Below, piece after piece: positions 11,087 to 23,109 of a DNA stretch of 64,000 nt. The DNA is from Tigriopus japonicus. Lineage: Eukaryota; Arthropoda; Copepoda; Harpacticoida; Harpacticidae. The DNA lies in contig JAAGOF010000209.1 of the NCBI GenBank assembly GCA_010645155.1, positions 1,021,817 to 1,085,816 of the forward strand, given 5' to 3'. The notes below the pieces were generated by a model, which was not told the origin of the DNA, made no database searches, and worked only from the letters and a program-made list of their open reading frames with translations. Made by a program: the position numbers and the translations under genes. Numbering within the stretch: position 1 is the stretch's first letter; each line of letters begins with the position of its first letter.

Positions 11087-11364
11087 TATACTTATCAACG
11101 TCATGTGATATGACTTCATTATTCTTTCGTGGCGTTTCTTTTATAAACAGACAAATCTTTCCACTAAAGAATTTGAAATGACAATTCTGTTTTCTTTTAC
11201 TTGAGAGTCAAGTTTTAAGTTCATTATTGTTGACAGATATATTCTAATTTGTATTTTGCTTGGCTTTCATTCTCGTGTATTCTTTTTTACTTTTTCAGTC
11301 ATTGAAATTTTTATTTTCAGGGCGCATAACCTCTAATTTTCAACCTATATGACGACACTGCTCG

Positions 11365-11482
11365 ATGTCTTTCGAAAAGCCAAGTTGACCAAAGCGTCTT
11401 TTCTTAATTCAACCTTGATGTGATCATAACCCAAAAATTAGATCAACCAACTATTTTTAAATTCTATTTGAGACACTAGCTT
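11365..11482 (+). repeat. Gap-flanking duplicate, left copy
   Basis: From ATGTCTTTCGAAAAGCC to GAGACACTAGCTT this 118-base segment is nearly identical to 12188-12300; the main difference is a five-base length change after GTTGACC. The copy stops exactly at the N run. This is either a real tandem duplication or a haplotype duplicate created at a scaffold join. Confidence 0.85.
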
Positions 11483-11790
11483 NNNNNNNNNNNNNNNNNN
11501 NNNNNNNNNNNNNNNNNNNNNNNNNNNNNNNNNNNNNNNNNNNNNNNNNNNNNNNNNNNNNNNNNNNNNNNNNNNNNNNNNNNNNNNNNNNNNNNNNNNN
11601 NNNNNNNNNNNNNNNNNNNNNNNNNNNNNNNNNNNNNNNNNNNNNNNNNNNNNNNNNNNNNNNNNNNNNNNNNNNNNNNNNNNNNNNNNNNNNNNNNNNN
11701 NNNNNNNNNNNNNNNNNNNNNNNNNNNNNNNNNNNNNNNNNNNNNNNNNNNNNNNNNNNNNNNNNNNNNNNNNNNNNNNNNNNNNNNNNN
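11483..11790. other. Assembly gap (308 N)
   Basis: A run of unknown bases. Its left flank is repeated about 0.7 kb downstream, so the gap may be an artefact of joining overlapping or allelic contigs. Confidence 0.99.
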
Positions 11791-12187
11791 TATTATTAAA
11801 GTAAAGCAACAGTAAAGATTTTTGAAAAGCATTATAGTAAAAACTAACTTTAAAAAATTGAATTGAATAATAATATTACATTTTTTCCAGTTAAAGAAAG
11901 ACCAGAGAAAGTAACACACAAAAAAACACGTCAGTAATATAGAGAGTACAATGCTGCTAGGGTGAATTGGTGGGTGAATTTGAAAAGTTGGTTGGTTTAG
12001 TAGAGGATTTGTTTCTCTTGGCTGTTTTGTGCGGAAAAAACGATCGATTTTGATGTTCATGGACACTTTTTTGATTTAATCGGAATTGGGGGAACCCACG
12101 AGTTCGACATTCTGACAGTTTTCGGAATGTTAGGTAAAATTGGCTCACGCAACCTCCAAAGCAAGAGTTTAGAAAAAATAGCCAAGA

Positions 12188-12300
12188 ATGTCTTTCGAAA
12201 AGCCATGTTGACCTTCTTTTCTTAATTCAACCTTGATGTGATCATAACCCAAAAATTAGATCAACCAACTATTTTTAAATTCTATTTGAGACACTAGCTT
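12188..12300 (+). repeat. Gap-flanking duplicate, right copy
   Basis: Near-identical to 11365-11482. Here the sequence continues past GACACTAGCTT into CTTTTTTAACACG, which gives the likely true continuation of the left copy. Confidence 0.85.
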
Positions 12301-12476
12301 CTTTTTTAACACGTAAATTAGATTGTTGAGTTCAAATGAATGAATATTGTCTTATATTGAGATTTGAGTTTTTGGTCACGTCGGACTTTCTCATGACGTT
12401 TTATCACACGAACGTCACAAAATGTGCTTCACATCACACAAAATTAGAACATGTTCCAAATCGGAAATGTGACACA

Positions 12477-12548
12477 TTTGTAGCTCAAATGCGATGTGAC
12501 TCACATAAGTGCCGTTAAAATGCGACAAAACAAGTGTAGTGTAATTGC
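12477..12548 (-). repeat. Inverted partner of 10651-10720
   Basis: AAATGCGATGTGACTCACATAAG and AATGCGACAAAACAAGTGTAGTGTAATT are the diverged reverse complement of the sequence at about 10651-10720. The pair encloses the MITE and the assembly gap, so it may be the terminal repeats of a larger, incompletely assembled element. Confidence 0.5.
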
Positions 12549-13529
12549 AGCATATTAGTGTGACCAAACATGTGATTCAAGACCAACTTTTTTAAACTCG
12601 TTCTTGAAGTCACAAGTCAGTTTTTGTCCATATATGCATTGGATTAACCCCATATAACGCAAAAGCTTAAATTTATGTTCTTCCTACCAATGACTTATTC
12701 AATGTATTGGCAAAAAAGTTCCAAGTTGAAGTATTCAAATCCAAGGTATGATCATCTAGTGACGTCTTCTGTTCTTCCGAGAAAGTGACCACTAGCAATA
12801 GCAAAAAATGACCCAAAACCATTACTCAATTCCCCTTTTGAATCATCAATTTCATAGTTGTCATTTGCCTGGTCACTCATTTCAAATGTTCCCGCACTTT
12901 TGTCCGCTCAACAGTTCGCGACCAGAGACACATTTTTAGGCTTACACTCCGTCTAGTATTAATAGAAGTCAATGGTCCGACCGCACTTTTCCAAAAGTTG
13001 TTTGAGAATCTTCCCCTCAAAATGTGCCGCCTAAATGTTCAAATAGTGCAAATGGCATCCTGAAAGATCCCAAATAGTGCTAATAATAGTGCTATTTTAA
13101 AACAGAGCATAGACAAAGGTACAAGAAGCATAGATGGTAACCGGGTAATCCACCGACATGATGTTGCAATTTTAGTCCCAATTTAGGTCAGAAAGCCTTT
13201 CTAAACGCACGAGAAACAAACTCCGAGTAAAAATGGAAGCATTCACTAGCAGAAACCAAAAAAAAACAGTAAAAAAATTTTTGGCTCCTATAACCAAAAA
13301 AAATATTAGTCTTTTCTTTTAAAATGGATGCTTCTTCGCCTTTTCCTAATATCTAATTTTAAAGAAAAAATTAACACCTTAAAATGTCAAGGTATAATTT
13401 ATTAACTAGCCTCACAAAATTTCGTAGTACAATAGAAAGTGATCTTTGCCAAAAAGCTAGTGCCGAAATAGTGCCAGATGCCAATTTGATGCCATAAGCC
13501 TGAAATAGTGCCAGATCTGGTCACACTGG

Positions 13530-13800
13530 ATTGAATGATCTAGCCCTTTTCTGGTAAATGTTTCACCCGTTTTACCCTAAAAGGTTGAGCTCATTCGTTC
13601 AATGCTCTCTTCAGTACCTAGCTGTTAGAAGTCATAACTTTTTACTCTTCCATTCGATTGAGATGAAAACTGAAATACGTGATCTACATAATATAAGCAA
13701 AGTCTCAAGAGGAACGCTATTGCATTAATCCTCCTGGAAATCATAGTTCTCATCACTAGCCTCCCACTCCAGCAATGCAGCGCGTGTTTTGGATGTCCTT
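13530..13800 (+). repeat. Dispersed repeat, copy B (no MITE insert)
   Basis: Homologous over its length to 400-780 but without the 98-bp MITE. It serves as the empty-site reference. Function unknown. Confidence 0.65.
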
Positions 13801-14736
13801 TCCTGAATCCATGTTTGGATAGTGGACAAAGATGTATTTGGAATGTTCTCAAAGCCATTAGAACTAGAGTTGCATCGAAGAAAAAACCGCCCGGGTTTTT
13901 AGGGTGTTTTTTCGGACGGTTTTTTGGATTTTTCGTTTCTGGGTTTTTCATGTTTTTCTGATATTTTTGGTTTCTTCGAAATTAATATCAATATTCTTAA
14001 CTCTTCATACTATCGTCTTCATATTGGACCACATTAGCATATCACAACTGTGTTTTTGACTATATGCGACACAATACTAACTCTATTTTCCGCAAGAAAC
14101 AACAACTTTTGGCATTTTTTGTCTCAATTTCTCAAGTACGTAAGCCTTATGTTAAAAAAAGACAAATTTGCGATGAAAACATTTGCCCAGAATTGAGACA
14201 CATTTTTCGCCAAATTTGACATTTCTATGTCAACAAGTAACATTTTAAAATCAGAAAATGGCAGCTTCTTAGCAACTTTCCTCGCATTGAGTGCAACTTT
14301 TAACAAAAATGAGCAACTTTATCCGTGCCCTATTTATAACATATCCTCATAATTCATATCTTCTTCAAGATATCAAGGAAATTTAATATCCACGAGCATT
14401 GAATTTGAGTCGAATAGAGGTGAGCACAATTTTGAGGGACGAATTTAGGGCCAAAAAGAGAAAAACCCGAAAAACCCGTCTGGTTTCAATTTTCATCCAA
14501 TTATCATCCAATTATCCAATTGCATTAGAAAACTACAAAATCAAGCCAGGTTTGTTTTATTTATACGCAAATACCTGATCTTCTCACAAAGAGTAACTTT
14601 TTAGACGTCTCAAATTAAATAACAACTTGACTTCCCTTGTTCTTGTTCTGCCTGAAATAAACACTTACTTTAAAATACAAACAACTTTTGCCATTCCAGT
14701 TTCTCTTCTCACTTCCAAGTGTGAACACGCATCAAA

Positions 14737-17700
14737 ATGGCCGAGACCCAATCTCATCATGCCCTCACTGGCCCCTTCATTGTGTTCGTTTCAACTGTGA
14801 TCCTTCTCATGAATAATTATGTGATCAAGGTGAATTAACTCAAGCTCAGGAAAGTCTGACCGCTTTACTATTGCATTGTTCCAATTCAGAGCTGGAAGAT
14901 TCCTACCCCAGATCTTTGTTTTTGGCGGGGATTGATGCAGATCACGCCCCTTTTAGTGTTGCTTTTATGCAATCGAGCTCCCAAAACTCGCCGCCAAGAT
15001 TTGCTACATTTGGTTGGCTACACATTGGCTTCGGGGATCAAGATTACGTCGTATTTTGCGGCTGTTTCTTTGGTGCCGTTGACAGAACTCACGGTTTTGT
15101 GCTCAACGATCCCGGTTTTTTCACTGATTCTATCCAGAATTTTATTGGGAAAGGCCATAACACCGTTGAGAGTGAGTGAATTAACATGACATTTGATATG
15201 GGTCAAAATTAGTCCAAAGGGTGAAATTCCTGGAGTGTTCCATTGCTTTAAGAAAAGAAGGACCTCTGAAAACTCTGAACCGAGAGGCTAGCGATAAGAA
15301 TAAAGATTTCCACTACAAACAAATGGATTGTTTTCTTCTGCAGATGATACCTTCTTTATGTTGAAAAGAATGTGTGCTTTGATTTTCAGCTCAATTGAAT
15401 CCTGGATTGAAAAAACAAATTACCCTCTCAAAGCTATGGACTCAAAGAGCTCATGAGAGTACCACATGAACAAGCTCGCACTTTTATAGTAAAGGTGCCG
15501 TTACATTACACGTTATAAATACATGTTTAAGACGAACTTCGACATGAAGGATGTACAACCTCACAACCTCTTGTGGGGACCTCACTGCAAGCCAATGCAA
15601 AAGTTGTATTTGTGACTTCGAAGTTATAAAGATGTATTTTTCGCAAGGACGTAAATTTTGTACAATATGGAAATTGAATTGAATTTTCAAAACAACGAAA
15701 AAAAAGAAGTTTATCTCGAACTGCGATATAAAACGTGTCGTGTTACTGCACCTTAACAATTACCACACGAGGGCTGGTTCATTAATTCTGTGTTGGATTG
15801 TGTAGTATTGAGAGAGCACAACTATTGACTCCGACGTTCAATTGCGTTGAATATTGAAATACAGTTTGACCAACATAAGGAAGCCCCCATTTGCAGAAAA
15901 GATTCGTTCCTATTTAAAATAAAAGTTCCAATGGGACACTGTAATCGCATGTGTTTTCTTTTCTTTCCGCTGGAGCCACCACCCCAACTTCAATCCGCCT
16001 GTCTTAGCTTGGAAGATGCGAGAGTGCTTCAGTTAAAACGTGATAAATCCCTCCTGTGAAAGGCCTTTTGCCAAAATGAGAACAGAATTGATTAGGGTAG
16101 AGACATATCTAAGTCATCAAACAATCACTCTCAACACTGGTTGACAAAATGCCGAGCATTTTACGATCAAAATGATAGTGATGATTTCACTTTTCCTCAC
16201 ACTCCAGCCTCAGCTGCCGCGTCTCGTCTGCCTTCGAGAAGAGAGCGAGAAATTTTGAAATTTCCCGCTAAGGTAACGGAGCGCAGACTGGCAGATGGGC
16301 AAAGTAGGGCTGGACTGTGAAGAAGCGTAATATCATCGCTATCATTTTGATCGTAAAATCCTCAGCATTTTGTCAACGAATGTTGAGAGTGATTGTTTGA
16401 TGACTCAGATATGTCTCTACCCCAGTCAATTCTGTTCTCATTTTGACAAAAGGCCTTTCACAGGAGGGATTTATCACGTTTTAACTGAAGCACTCTCGCT
16501 TCTTCCAAGCTAAGACAGGCGGATTGAAGTTGGGGTGGTGGCTCCAGCGGTAAGAAAAGAAAACGCATGCGATTACAGTGTCCCATTGTTAGCCTCAAAG
16601 TCCATAGAAATTCAGTGGTTCTGGCAAAAATTAAATGGCTGAAATTTTTAAGAGTACATGATCAAGATATTGCTCCTCCGGAAGTGTTAATTTGCCCCCT
16701 ATTGTAAACCACTGAAGATTCTAAAATCTAAAAATACACTGAGCTTGCCTTAAGTCCTAATTTTATGCCAAACAAAACTCTTAAAGAAGAAAAAGCGATG
16801 CCAGATCTTCTCTCGCTCAAACCTCAACTACAGTAGTTGGCTTGGAAAGGCAATATGGACAGATTCCACAACGCCAAATTAGGCAAAAAATTACTACAAT
16901 GGACATTTTCAAGTTAGGGTCTCCACCTTTTAAAGGTTTTACTACCGCCATCTACCGATAGAACAACATTTTTCTTGAAAACTTGTTTTTCTAGAAGAAC
17001 ATTTTTTTCGGATTTTTTACCCACTTTGCATAAACTTTGCTTGATTATGGTGCATGGATGGTTAAGCTTACATTTAATACCATTTTGATTGTTGGGAAAG
17101 CAAATGAACTTCCAAATTCTTAAAAACTTTGAGCAATTTCTCAATTCATAACTCTATTTCAAAATGAAAGTCTAGGAATTGATATACAACTTCAATTCAA
17201 TTTAAAAGGCTATTGAAATCAAGAAACTGGGAATAAATTCATTAATCAACAAGGTTAACCTTTCGCGCGTGCGGGAGACAAAACAATTCTCCTTGACACC
17301 CTCAAAAATACTTTTTTAATGGGTGTTACTCAAAACCTTCAACTAGCTTGGATAGTAATTATCAGGGTACCTTTGGACCCACCTAATCACCCCAAGTCCA
17401 AAAATTGTACTTAATAAGCCGATAGTTACACACACCTGGATATCGATTGAACTTGGGCTTGCAACAGCTGACTCTCAGCCAAGCCCATGAGCTGTAGAAA
17501 AAATAGATGGCGCTATAGATAAGCGACCTGAAATGAACATTGTGGCCCCAAAGTTGTTTACAGTGAACAAAGAGTTATAACTGACACTGTCGGTAAATAT
17601 GTCCCACTTTAAGTCTTCTCACAGCTTCAAATTATAACAAGCATAAGTTAAGGACTCATTTGAGACATGGTCTCTCTTGACTTCAAATGTTCATTCCATG

Positions 17701-20700
17701 GGCTTTGCCATTGCGGGGTGGTTTTATAAGCTAGAGGCAAAATAGATCACAAGTTTTTTTCTATTGTGAACATTGGATACGTAGATTAATGATCAACACA
17801 TGGGTTGTCAATCTTCTTATTTGTTGGGAAGCAAAACACTGACAATAATGGGCTACCGTATGAAATCATCTTCTAAAATGACCTTTTCTTGTAAATGTAA
17901 AATTTTACGGAAATTCGGTTTGTCCCGCCTGTTTACGCAAGATCATTCGAAAAATTTGATCCCGCAACCAAACTAGAAGAAGGCCTAATCATAGCTGAGT
18001 TCAAATTGTTCAGTACTAGCTCTGATAGGCCTTTTTGGCATCAGTGAGCCAAACTACAATGAAACAAGCTAGATGGCGTTGTTCGTGACTGTACTTTCTA
18101 AAATAAAGAGACCTACTTCATTCAAAACAAAAAAAACTTTTAGGTCTTCTTGTGTCTGACAGTAATATTGGGCGTGGTTTTCGTTGTTCAACCATCAATT
18201 GTATTCACCGAACAATCTACCAATGCTTCCCCCATGTCCAATGAGGTAATTTTTAACAATAGGTAAGTTGCTCATAATCTGTTAGGGTGAGTATTTACCA
18301 ATAATCTACGTATGTATTATTGTAACTGGTCTTGAATTTCTCTTACAAATATTTGACTTTTTCTTCAATCCAAAACAATATGATATACAACTTGCACAAT
18401 ATTATTGGTTCCCACGTAGACTTTGGAGGTCGTTGAAGAAGAACCAGTTCCCAATTCCACCTTCCCAAACAACTCCAAATCTCGAGACCTGGATTACTAC
18501 CTTGGTTTGGTTTTAACTTTAGCATTTGCCATCAGTTGTAAGGCGTCTTCTTCTTGTGCACATGCCATTTTAATATTCTGAATGGAAATTCCCTTTTTTA
18601 GGCAGTTTAACACATGTGACTCCAGCTCTGGCCAAAGAGGTTCCAAACCAGGCGTTCCTGTTTTGTGCCGGATTGGGAACAAGTTTGGTCTCATTTGTGA
18701 TTCCTCTTTTAGGGATAGAGATGTATCTGATTCAACGGGATCTGTCCACTATTGGTAAATGTATTGCATTATATGAAATTAAGTCTGAATGAAAAGTGAT
18801 CAACCTAAAACCTGTCGGAAGCCTAACCCATGGACTCTTTAAACCTAGTTACAATCTGTACAAAAATTGCATTAATTTTGCGGGTAAGAATGAAAAAGTA
18901 GACATCTGTAGTAAGTAATTACAGTTTTGATTTAATCAAAAATGAAATGGTTCAACTTCGTTTTATTACGTTGGAATTATTTATTTCATGTTGAAGAATG
19001 AACCTATGGATTATTTTTCCCCATGCAAGATTTGCATTGCTGCAAAAGGGCAACAAGATGAAATATGTAATTATGCGCGGGCATTTTTTTTTCAGACCCA
19101 ATAATTTGGTTGCTAATCTTTGGACTAGGCTTATGTTCTGTGGTATTCCAAGTTCTAATGGTTATGGCTATCCGAAGGACACTTCCCACAATCGTTTCCA
19201 TGGTAAAAAAAAATGATCACACATTTGAAGCATTGGCCCATATTTTTTCACTTTTTTACTTTAGGTTCGACGATCAGATATTATTCTCGTGATTATTATT
19301 GAAGCCACCTGGTTTGGATCATTTCCCAGTATATTTGGGTGGATTGGAATCGGTACGATTTTTTCCAATCATAAGTGGTTTTATTCGTTAAAAATTAGTT
19401 CGAATCTTTATGTGTCACCAAAAACGTTTTCAATATGAAAAGTGGACAAGTTTCGGAATTATTGCGAATAACTAGGGTCTGTTTTTCCATTTCATTTCTT
19501 TTCTTTGGCTGCAGAACAGAAATTTTAGACATTTATAAAGCTGTAACGTCACCTGGTGATCATGCTCGTCGACCATCAGCTGACCCTACGATGTGAAACG
19601 TCTGGGACTTTGCTCCACAACAATAAAACTGACAACAAAAGCTCTTTTAATAAGCAAACAATGATTAGAATAAAAAAGAGAATAAAAACATTTAGAGGAA
19701 GTGCACATCATAGATTTTACAACAGAACAGTGGCATTACTAGAGACAGAAAGCTTAAAGAAAAAGATATGTCAAACTTCACGAAAAAAGACGAATAAAAT
19801 TGCCTGATTGGATGAAAACATACGAATATCAAGGAAATGAGTCACGAGTTTCAGATCAAACTTCTGCAAACTACTTCAGTTAATTTCTAAAATTAAAGAA
19901 CTGCTAAATCAAGAAGCCTTAAATACAACGAAAATTTTAAATTAAACTTCACGGGCTATGCCAAAATCATGCTGCGGGCCACAGTCTATTGAAAATGACA
20001 GATCCTCTCGCGGGCCACGCGAAATCAACTCGCGGGCCACATCTGGCCCGCGGGCCAGGGTTTGCACACCTCTGGATTAGACGACAAAAAAATCATGCCA
20101 AACAAGGGTAAAAAAAGACGGAAAAAGACCGTGAAAGACGGAAAAGTTGATTCATCTAAAGTTCTTGTCCCTAATCATCACATTCAATTAAGTACAAACT
20201 AGAGGGCTAACAGAGAAATGTCACTCCAGTTCAGTCAGTGGAGATTTGTTTTGAACACATTTGATCAGTCCAGCAGCAAGGGTGTCAAGTGACTTGATTC
20301 ATCATGTATTGCTTTTGTCCGAGCAAAGCAGTTGAATGAGTAATTTTGCCAGTGACTCCCTGAAAACGCAAGTTCTTGGTTTGAATCACTTAACTCAATG
20401 TGTTCAACATCAAATCCTATTGCACGCACAGTGCAGGCTTGGTGACTCACAAATATTTTTGAAGTGTCATTTCTCTGTTAACCCTCTAGTACAAACCGGC
20501 TACAAGTTTTGTCCACAAGCAATATTATTTTTATCCAAGCAATATAACTTTTTCAATACTCAAAGCGACAGAGTTTAACCTGAATGTGGAATGTCTAGTG
20601 TCGTAAAATTGCAAAATTGGGACTTTGTTTTGCAACTTGAAAGATTTTTTAGTCAATAACGGTAGATTTTAATCATTAGCCTTACATTTTCTTTCAGCTC

Positions 20701-20813
20701 TTGTTTTGATAAGCATCACCGGCATCACATTTGCGGACAAGATTGAGACTAGCTTAACCTACAAATATCGAAGAAGTAATTCCTCGGATATAGAAGAAAA
20801 CGAAGAATTTTAA
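14737..20813 (+). CDS. SLC35G-like drug/metabolite-superfamily membrane transporter
   Basis: Seven exons join in phase to 317 residues: 14737-14829, 14890-15171, 18144-18262, 18606-18754, 19096-19202, 19265-19352 and 20698-20813. All junctions are GT-AG. The product is almost wholly hydrophobic with about ten membrane helices, as in EamA/SLC35 carriers. The segment FWRGLMQ, followed by KITSYFAAVSLVPLTELTVL and IPVFSLILSRILLGKAI, matches the arrangement of SLC35G/TMEM20-type proteins. The carboxyl end is short and acidic. Substrate cannot be told from sequence; relatives are integral proteins of Golgi, ER or plasma membrane. AATAAA lies at 20871-20876. Intron 2 (2.97 kb) hosts a 658-bp foldback element, and the last intron hosts a minisatellite element, a hAT-like end and a MITE. 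Confidence 0.88.
15930..16587 (-). mobile_element. 658-bp foldback element with 256-bp arms, copy 2
   Basis: Same length and termini as 9903-10560, with the core in the opposite orientation. It lies in intron 2 of the SLC35G-like gene. The high identity between copies about 6 kb apart suggests recent activity. Flanking bases (CAAT on the left, ATTG on the right) do not give an unambiguous target duplication. Confidence 0.9.
19740..20173 (-). mobile_element. TIR-bounded minisatellite element, copy 2 (disrupted)
   Basis: It begins TAGAGACAGAAAGC and ends GTTCTTGTCCCTA, matching the ends of 7700-8430 in reverse. Recognisable unit remnants are CGAAAAAAGACGAATAAAATTGCC and ATTAGACGAC. A hAT-like end interrupts it at about 19960-20074. 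It lies in the last intron of the SLC35G-like gene. Confidence 0.55.
19960..20074 (-). mobile_element. hAT-like transposon end
   Basis: Read on the minus strand, the segment starts CAGAGGTGTGCAAACC and continues with repeated GGCCCGCG motifs. CAGAGGTG-type termini followed by GGCCCGC-rich sequence are typical of hAT non-autonomous elements. The opposite terminus was not identified. Confidence 0.5.
20199..20489. mobile_element. 291-bp MITE with AGTACAAA flanks
   Basis: The ends are CTAGAGGGCTAACAGAGAAATG and a near-perfect inverted copy (CATTTCTCTGTTAACCCTCTAG). AGTACAAAC occurs at both edges, partly overlapping the terminal CTAG, so the target duplication is between 6 and 9 bp. An 8-bp reading would suit a hAT element. 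No coding capacity. Confidence 0.8.
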
Positions 20814-22560
20814 ACCGAACGTTTGTCGACTTTCAAGCCAATCTAAGCATATCAAAATTAATCGGGAAATAATAAACCAGTTTTGGATTTATTTATTTTG
20901 GTTTTTACTGCCCATTTTTAAGCCCTTACAAGGTCAACTCACTCCAGTACTTTTAAAGGCTGTCCCGAGAATCAAACTTTTTGATGAATTCTATATTTTT
21001 GAATTGGGAAAAAAAATCTTTCTTTTATGATAAACTATTGCTGGTACTCTTGGGGATCCATCTGACCGTAGAGTTAGTGAGATATTTAGTACAGTTGATT
21101 TTGTCCCATCATTTGCAGAGGATCATGTTAGAAGCTGAAATGTCCCAAAGTTGGCACTTTATTACTTTTGAAGTCAGTGTAACTTTAGTCATAATTTTAC
21201 TTTTTTTTAGGACATGAGTTGAATATTCTGTCCCCAATTACAACTGTATTTATAGTTTCATAAAAATCTGGGTAAAACCTATCAAACAGATTTGGTCGTT
21301 AAATCATTTAATTTTGTTGTCAAAATAAAACATATAGATTTCAATCAATGTGTTTTCAACTTTGAGATTATAAGAGGTGGCTTCAATGCCACGGTGGCAT
21401 TGAACAAAATATGAATGCAACCCAACTCAACCCAATAATATTGGGTTATTGCAATTCTTTATTTTTAAAAGCAAAATAATTGTTGTACCGTAGTATAACA
21501 AGCTTATGAGTATCATTTCAGAAAGTTAAGCCGGATAAACCGAAACTGGAACTCGCAGAATCCATCTTCTCAACACGCGTAAGAACTCTCTTCCATTTTC
21601 AAAATTATCAACAAAATCGTCTTACAATCCAATCATCTTGAAATTATAGTACTGAACAAGTTAAGACCTTACGCAGTGTATCAACATAAAACTGAGAACC
21701 TTGCCTTGAAGATATACCTTAATGAATACCCAACTGCCGACAAAAAGGAAGAGGCCCTGTAAGCGGTGGGCCTGGATTGGTTTTGCGTTGCTTTGTAAGG
21801 AATAAGGCAGGCTAGACACAAGGACCAAAAGCTAACCAACCATTGCATCGCATTGCACGACCTGTCACTCCTTGGAATACTCAAGACAACAAAGCTACGG
21901 AGCAAAGGTATTGGTTGTTAGCTGTTTCGAATATGGTTTGTGTGTCATGAAACCATGAAATGAGGATCAAAATGGTGAGTTGAAGTGATTTAAAGCAGTT
22001 CAGGTTATTGTTATTCTTGCATCATTTTCTTTTTCTTAGGAAAGGAAATTGAAATTAGAATGAAGAGAAGAAAACAATAAGACAAGCTTTGGCCGAACTT
22101 TCAGTTTTGATTATCAAAGCCAAAAGAATTAATTTGGAACAACGTTTAAGAGATGTTTGGTAATTGAAATGGGGAATAATTACAATTACAATGTATAATA
22201 TGTTTGGATAAACTTAAGGTATTTGTAATTAATTACATTTTTAGCGACATATTTGATGAAATTTGCAGTACTAGTAAACATATTAGTCGCAAAAATACCA
22301 TCATTACAAGATAAGCTTAAAGACCATAAAGCAAGTATGGTGGTGATTTTTGTTGGATCTAGTTTGTGCATAAAAAGTTTTTGCATTTTTTGATTTGTAT
22401 TTTAGTATATTTTGTCAAAAATACCATCGTTATTTGAACTCACCTCAAAAGGAATAAGATTAATTTTTCTTTGATTTGTTTGTGTATGTAGGATAGCATT
22501 CTTTGTAAACTTTTTTTTTAATTTAAAAAACTTCCTAATTTTTATCCTTCTTTTCAGATC
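20814..22560. other. Intergenic region before the four-helix protein
   Basis: It holds the poly(A) signal of the transporter (AATAAA, 20871-20876). CACGC|GTAAGA near 21580 or ATG|GTGAGT near 21975 could be 5'-UTR donors for the acceptor at 22557 just before the next start codon. Nothing else recognisable. Confidence 0.4.
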
Positions 22561-23109
22561 ATGTTTGCCTTTGTCAGCCCTCGCATCGTGTGCATCGTCT
22601 TGAACACTTTTCTCCTCGTATTCTTGAGCTATTTGATCTACGTTTTCAGCAAACTCCTTATATTTTCTCATGATATCGAAATTTATTTCGACGAATTTCA
22701 AGACTATATCCAAAACCAGTTCAACCAAGGCAAAGTTGACGAAAATTACAATCGCCAAATTCAGCTTCTCATCCCTTATGCCAAGATTGGTTTGCCTCTC
22801 ATCATTATTGTGGGTTTAGTCTTGATTGTGATCAAATTGATATTAACAACTTTATTGATGGCAGCTATTTACTTCGATAAGCATATTTTGGTTCTACCCT
22901 GGATAATCTTTAGTGGTCTTTCCATAGGCTTGAAATCGCTCGTATTTTTAGCATTAGTTGTGCTAATAGCAATTATGGTAAATGCCGTTGCCTTTGCGAT
23001 ATTTGGGTTCTTTGGAGCATTGTTTTTGGGCATTGCTTACTTTTATTGGTATGTGGTTTGGGTGTGTTATCGGGATATCAAAGTAAAGATTTTGGAAAAG
23101 GCTTGTTAG
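22561..23109 (+). CDS. Four-transmembrane protein, function unknown
   Basis: A single-exon frame of 182 residues. Four strongly hydrophobic segments lie at about residues 9-30, 78-100, 108-130 and 133-162. A charged, Asp/Gln-rich loop (about 36-72) separates the first two, and the tail is basic. A good acceptor (CTTTTCAG) ends three bases before the ATG, so a 5'-UTR exon probably lies upstream. AATAAA is at 23163-23168, suiting a short 3' UTR. The size and tetraspan layout with an aromatic last helix recall small arthropod tetraspan families of the DUF4728 or Pasiflora type, but this is only a resemblance. No enzyme motif is visible. Confidence 0.7.
   Translation: MFAFVSPRIVCIVLNTFLLVFLSYLIYVFSKLLIFSHDIEIYFDEFQDYIQNQFNQGKVDENYNRQIQLLIPYAKIGLPLIIIVGLVLIVIKLILTTLLMAAIYFDKHILVLPWIIFSGLSIGLKSLVFLALVVLIAIMVNAVAFAIFGFFGALFLGIAYFYWYVVWVCYRDIKVKILEKAC

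Larger units (their letters stand above)
6687..14736. other. 8-kb gene-free, repeat-rich block
   Basis: No gene is supported between the PAN/PTP receptor and the SLC35G-like gene. The block carries two foldback elements (6728-7522, 9903-10560), a minisatellite-bearing element (7700-8430), a small MITE (10877-11086), an inverted duplication across the gap (about 10651-10720 and 12477-12548), a 308-base run of N (11483-11790) and the empty-site copy of a dispersed repeat (13530-13800). The open frames listed across the N run are artefacts. Stretches 8431-9902 and 13801-14736 show nothing else recognisable. Confidence 0.7.

Noticed and set aside
11438..12066. Minus-strand open frames crossing the gap
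   Set aside because: They exist only because unknown bases are translated as X.
13860..14500. Possible inverted-repeat element around AAAAACCGCCCGGGTTTTT and AAAAACCCGTCTGG
   Set aside because: Similarity is low-complexity and the ends cannot be defined.
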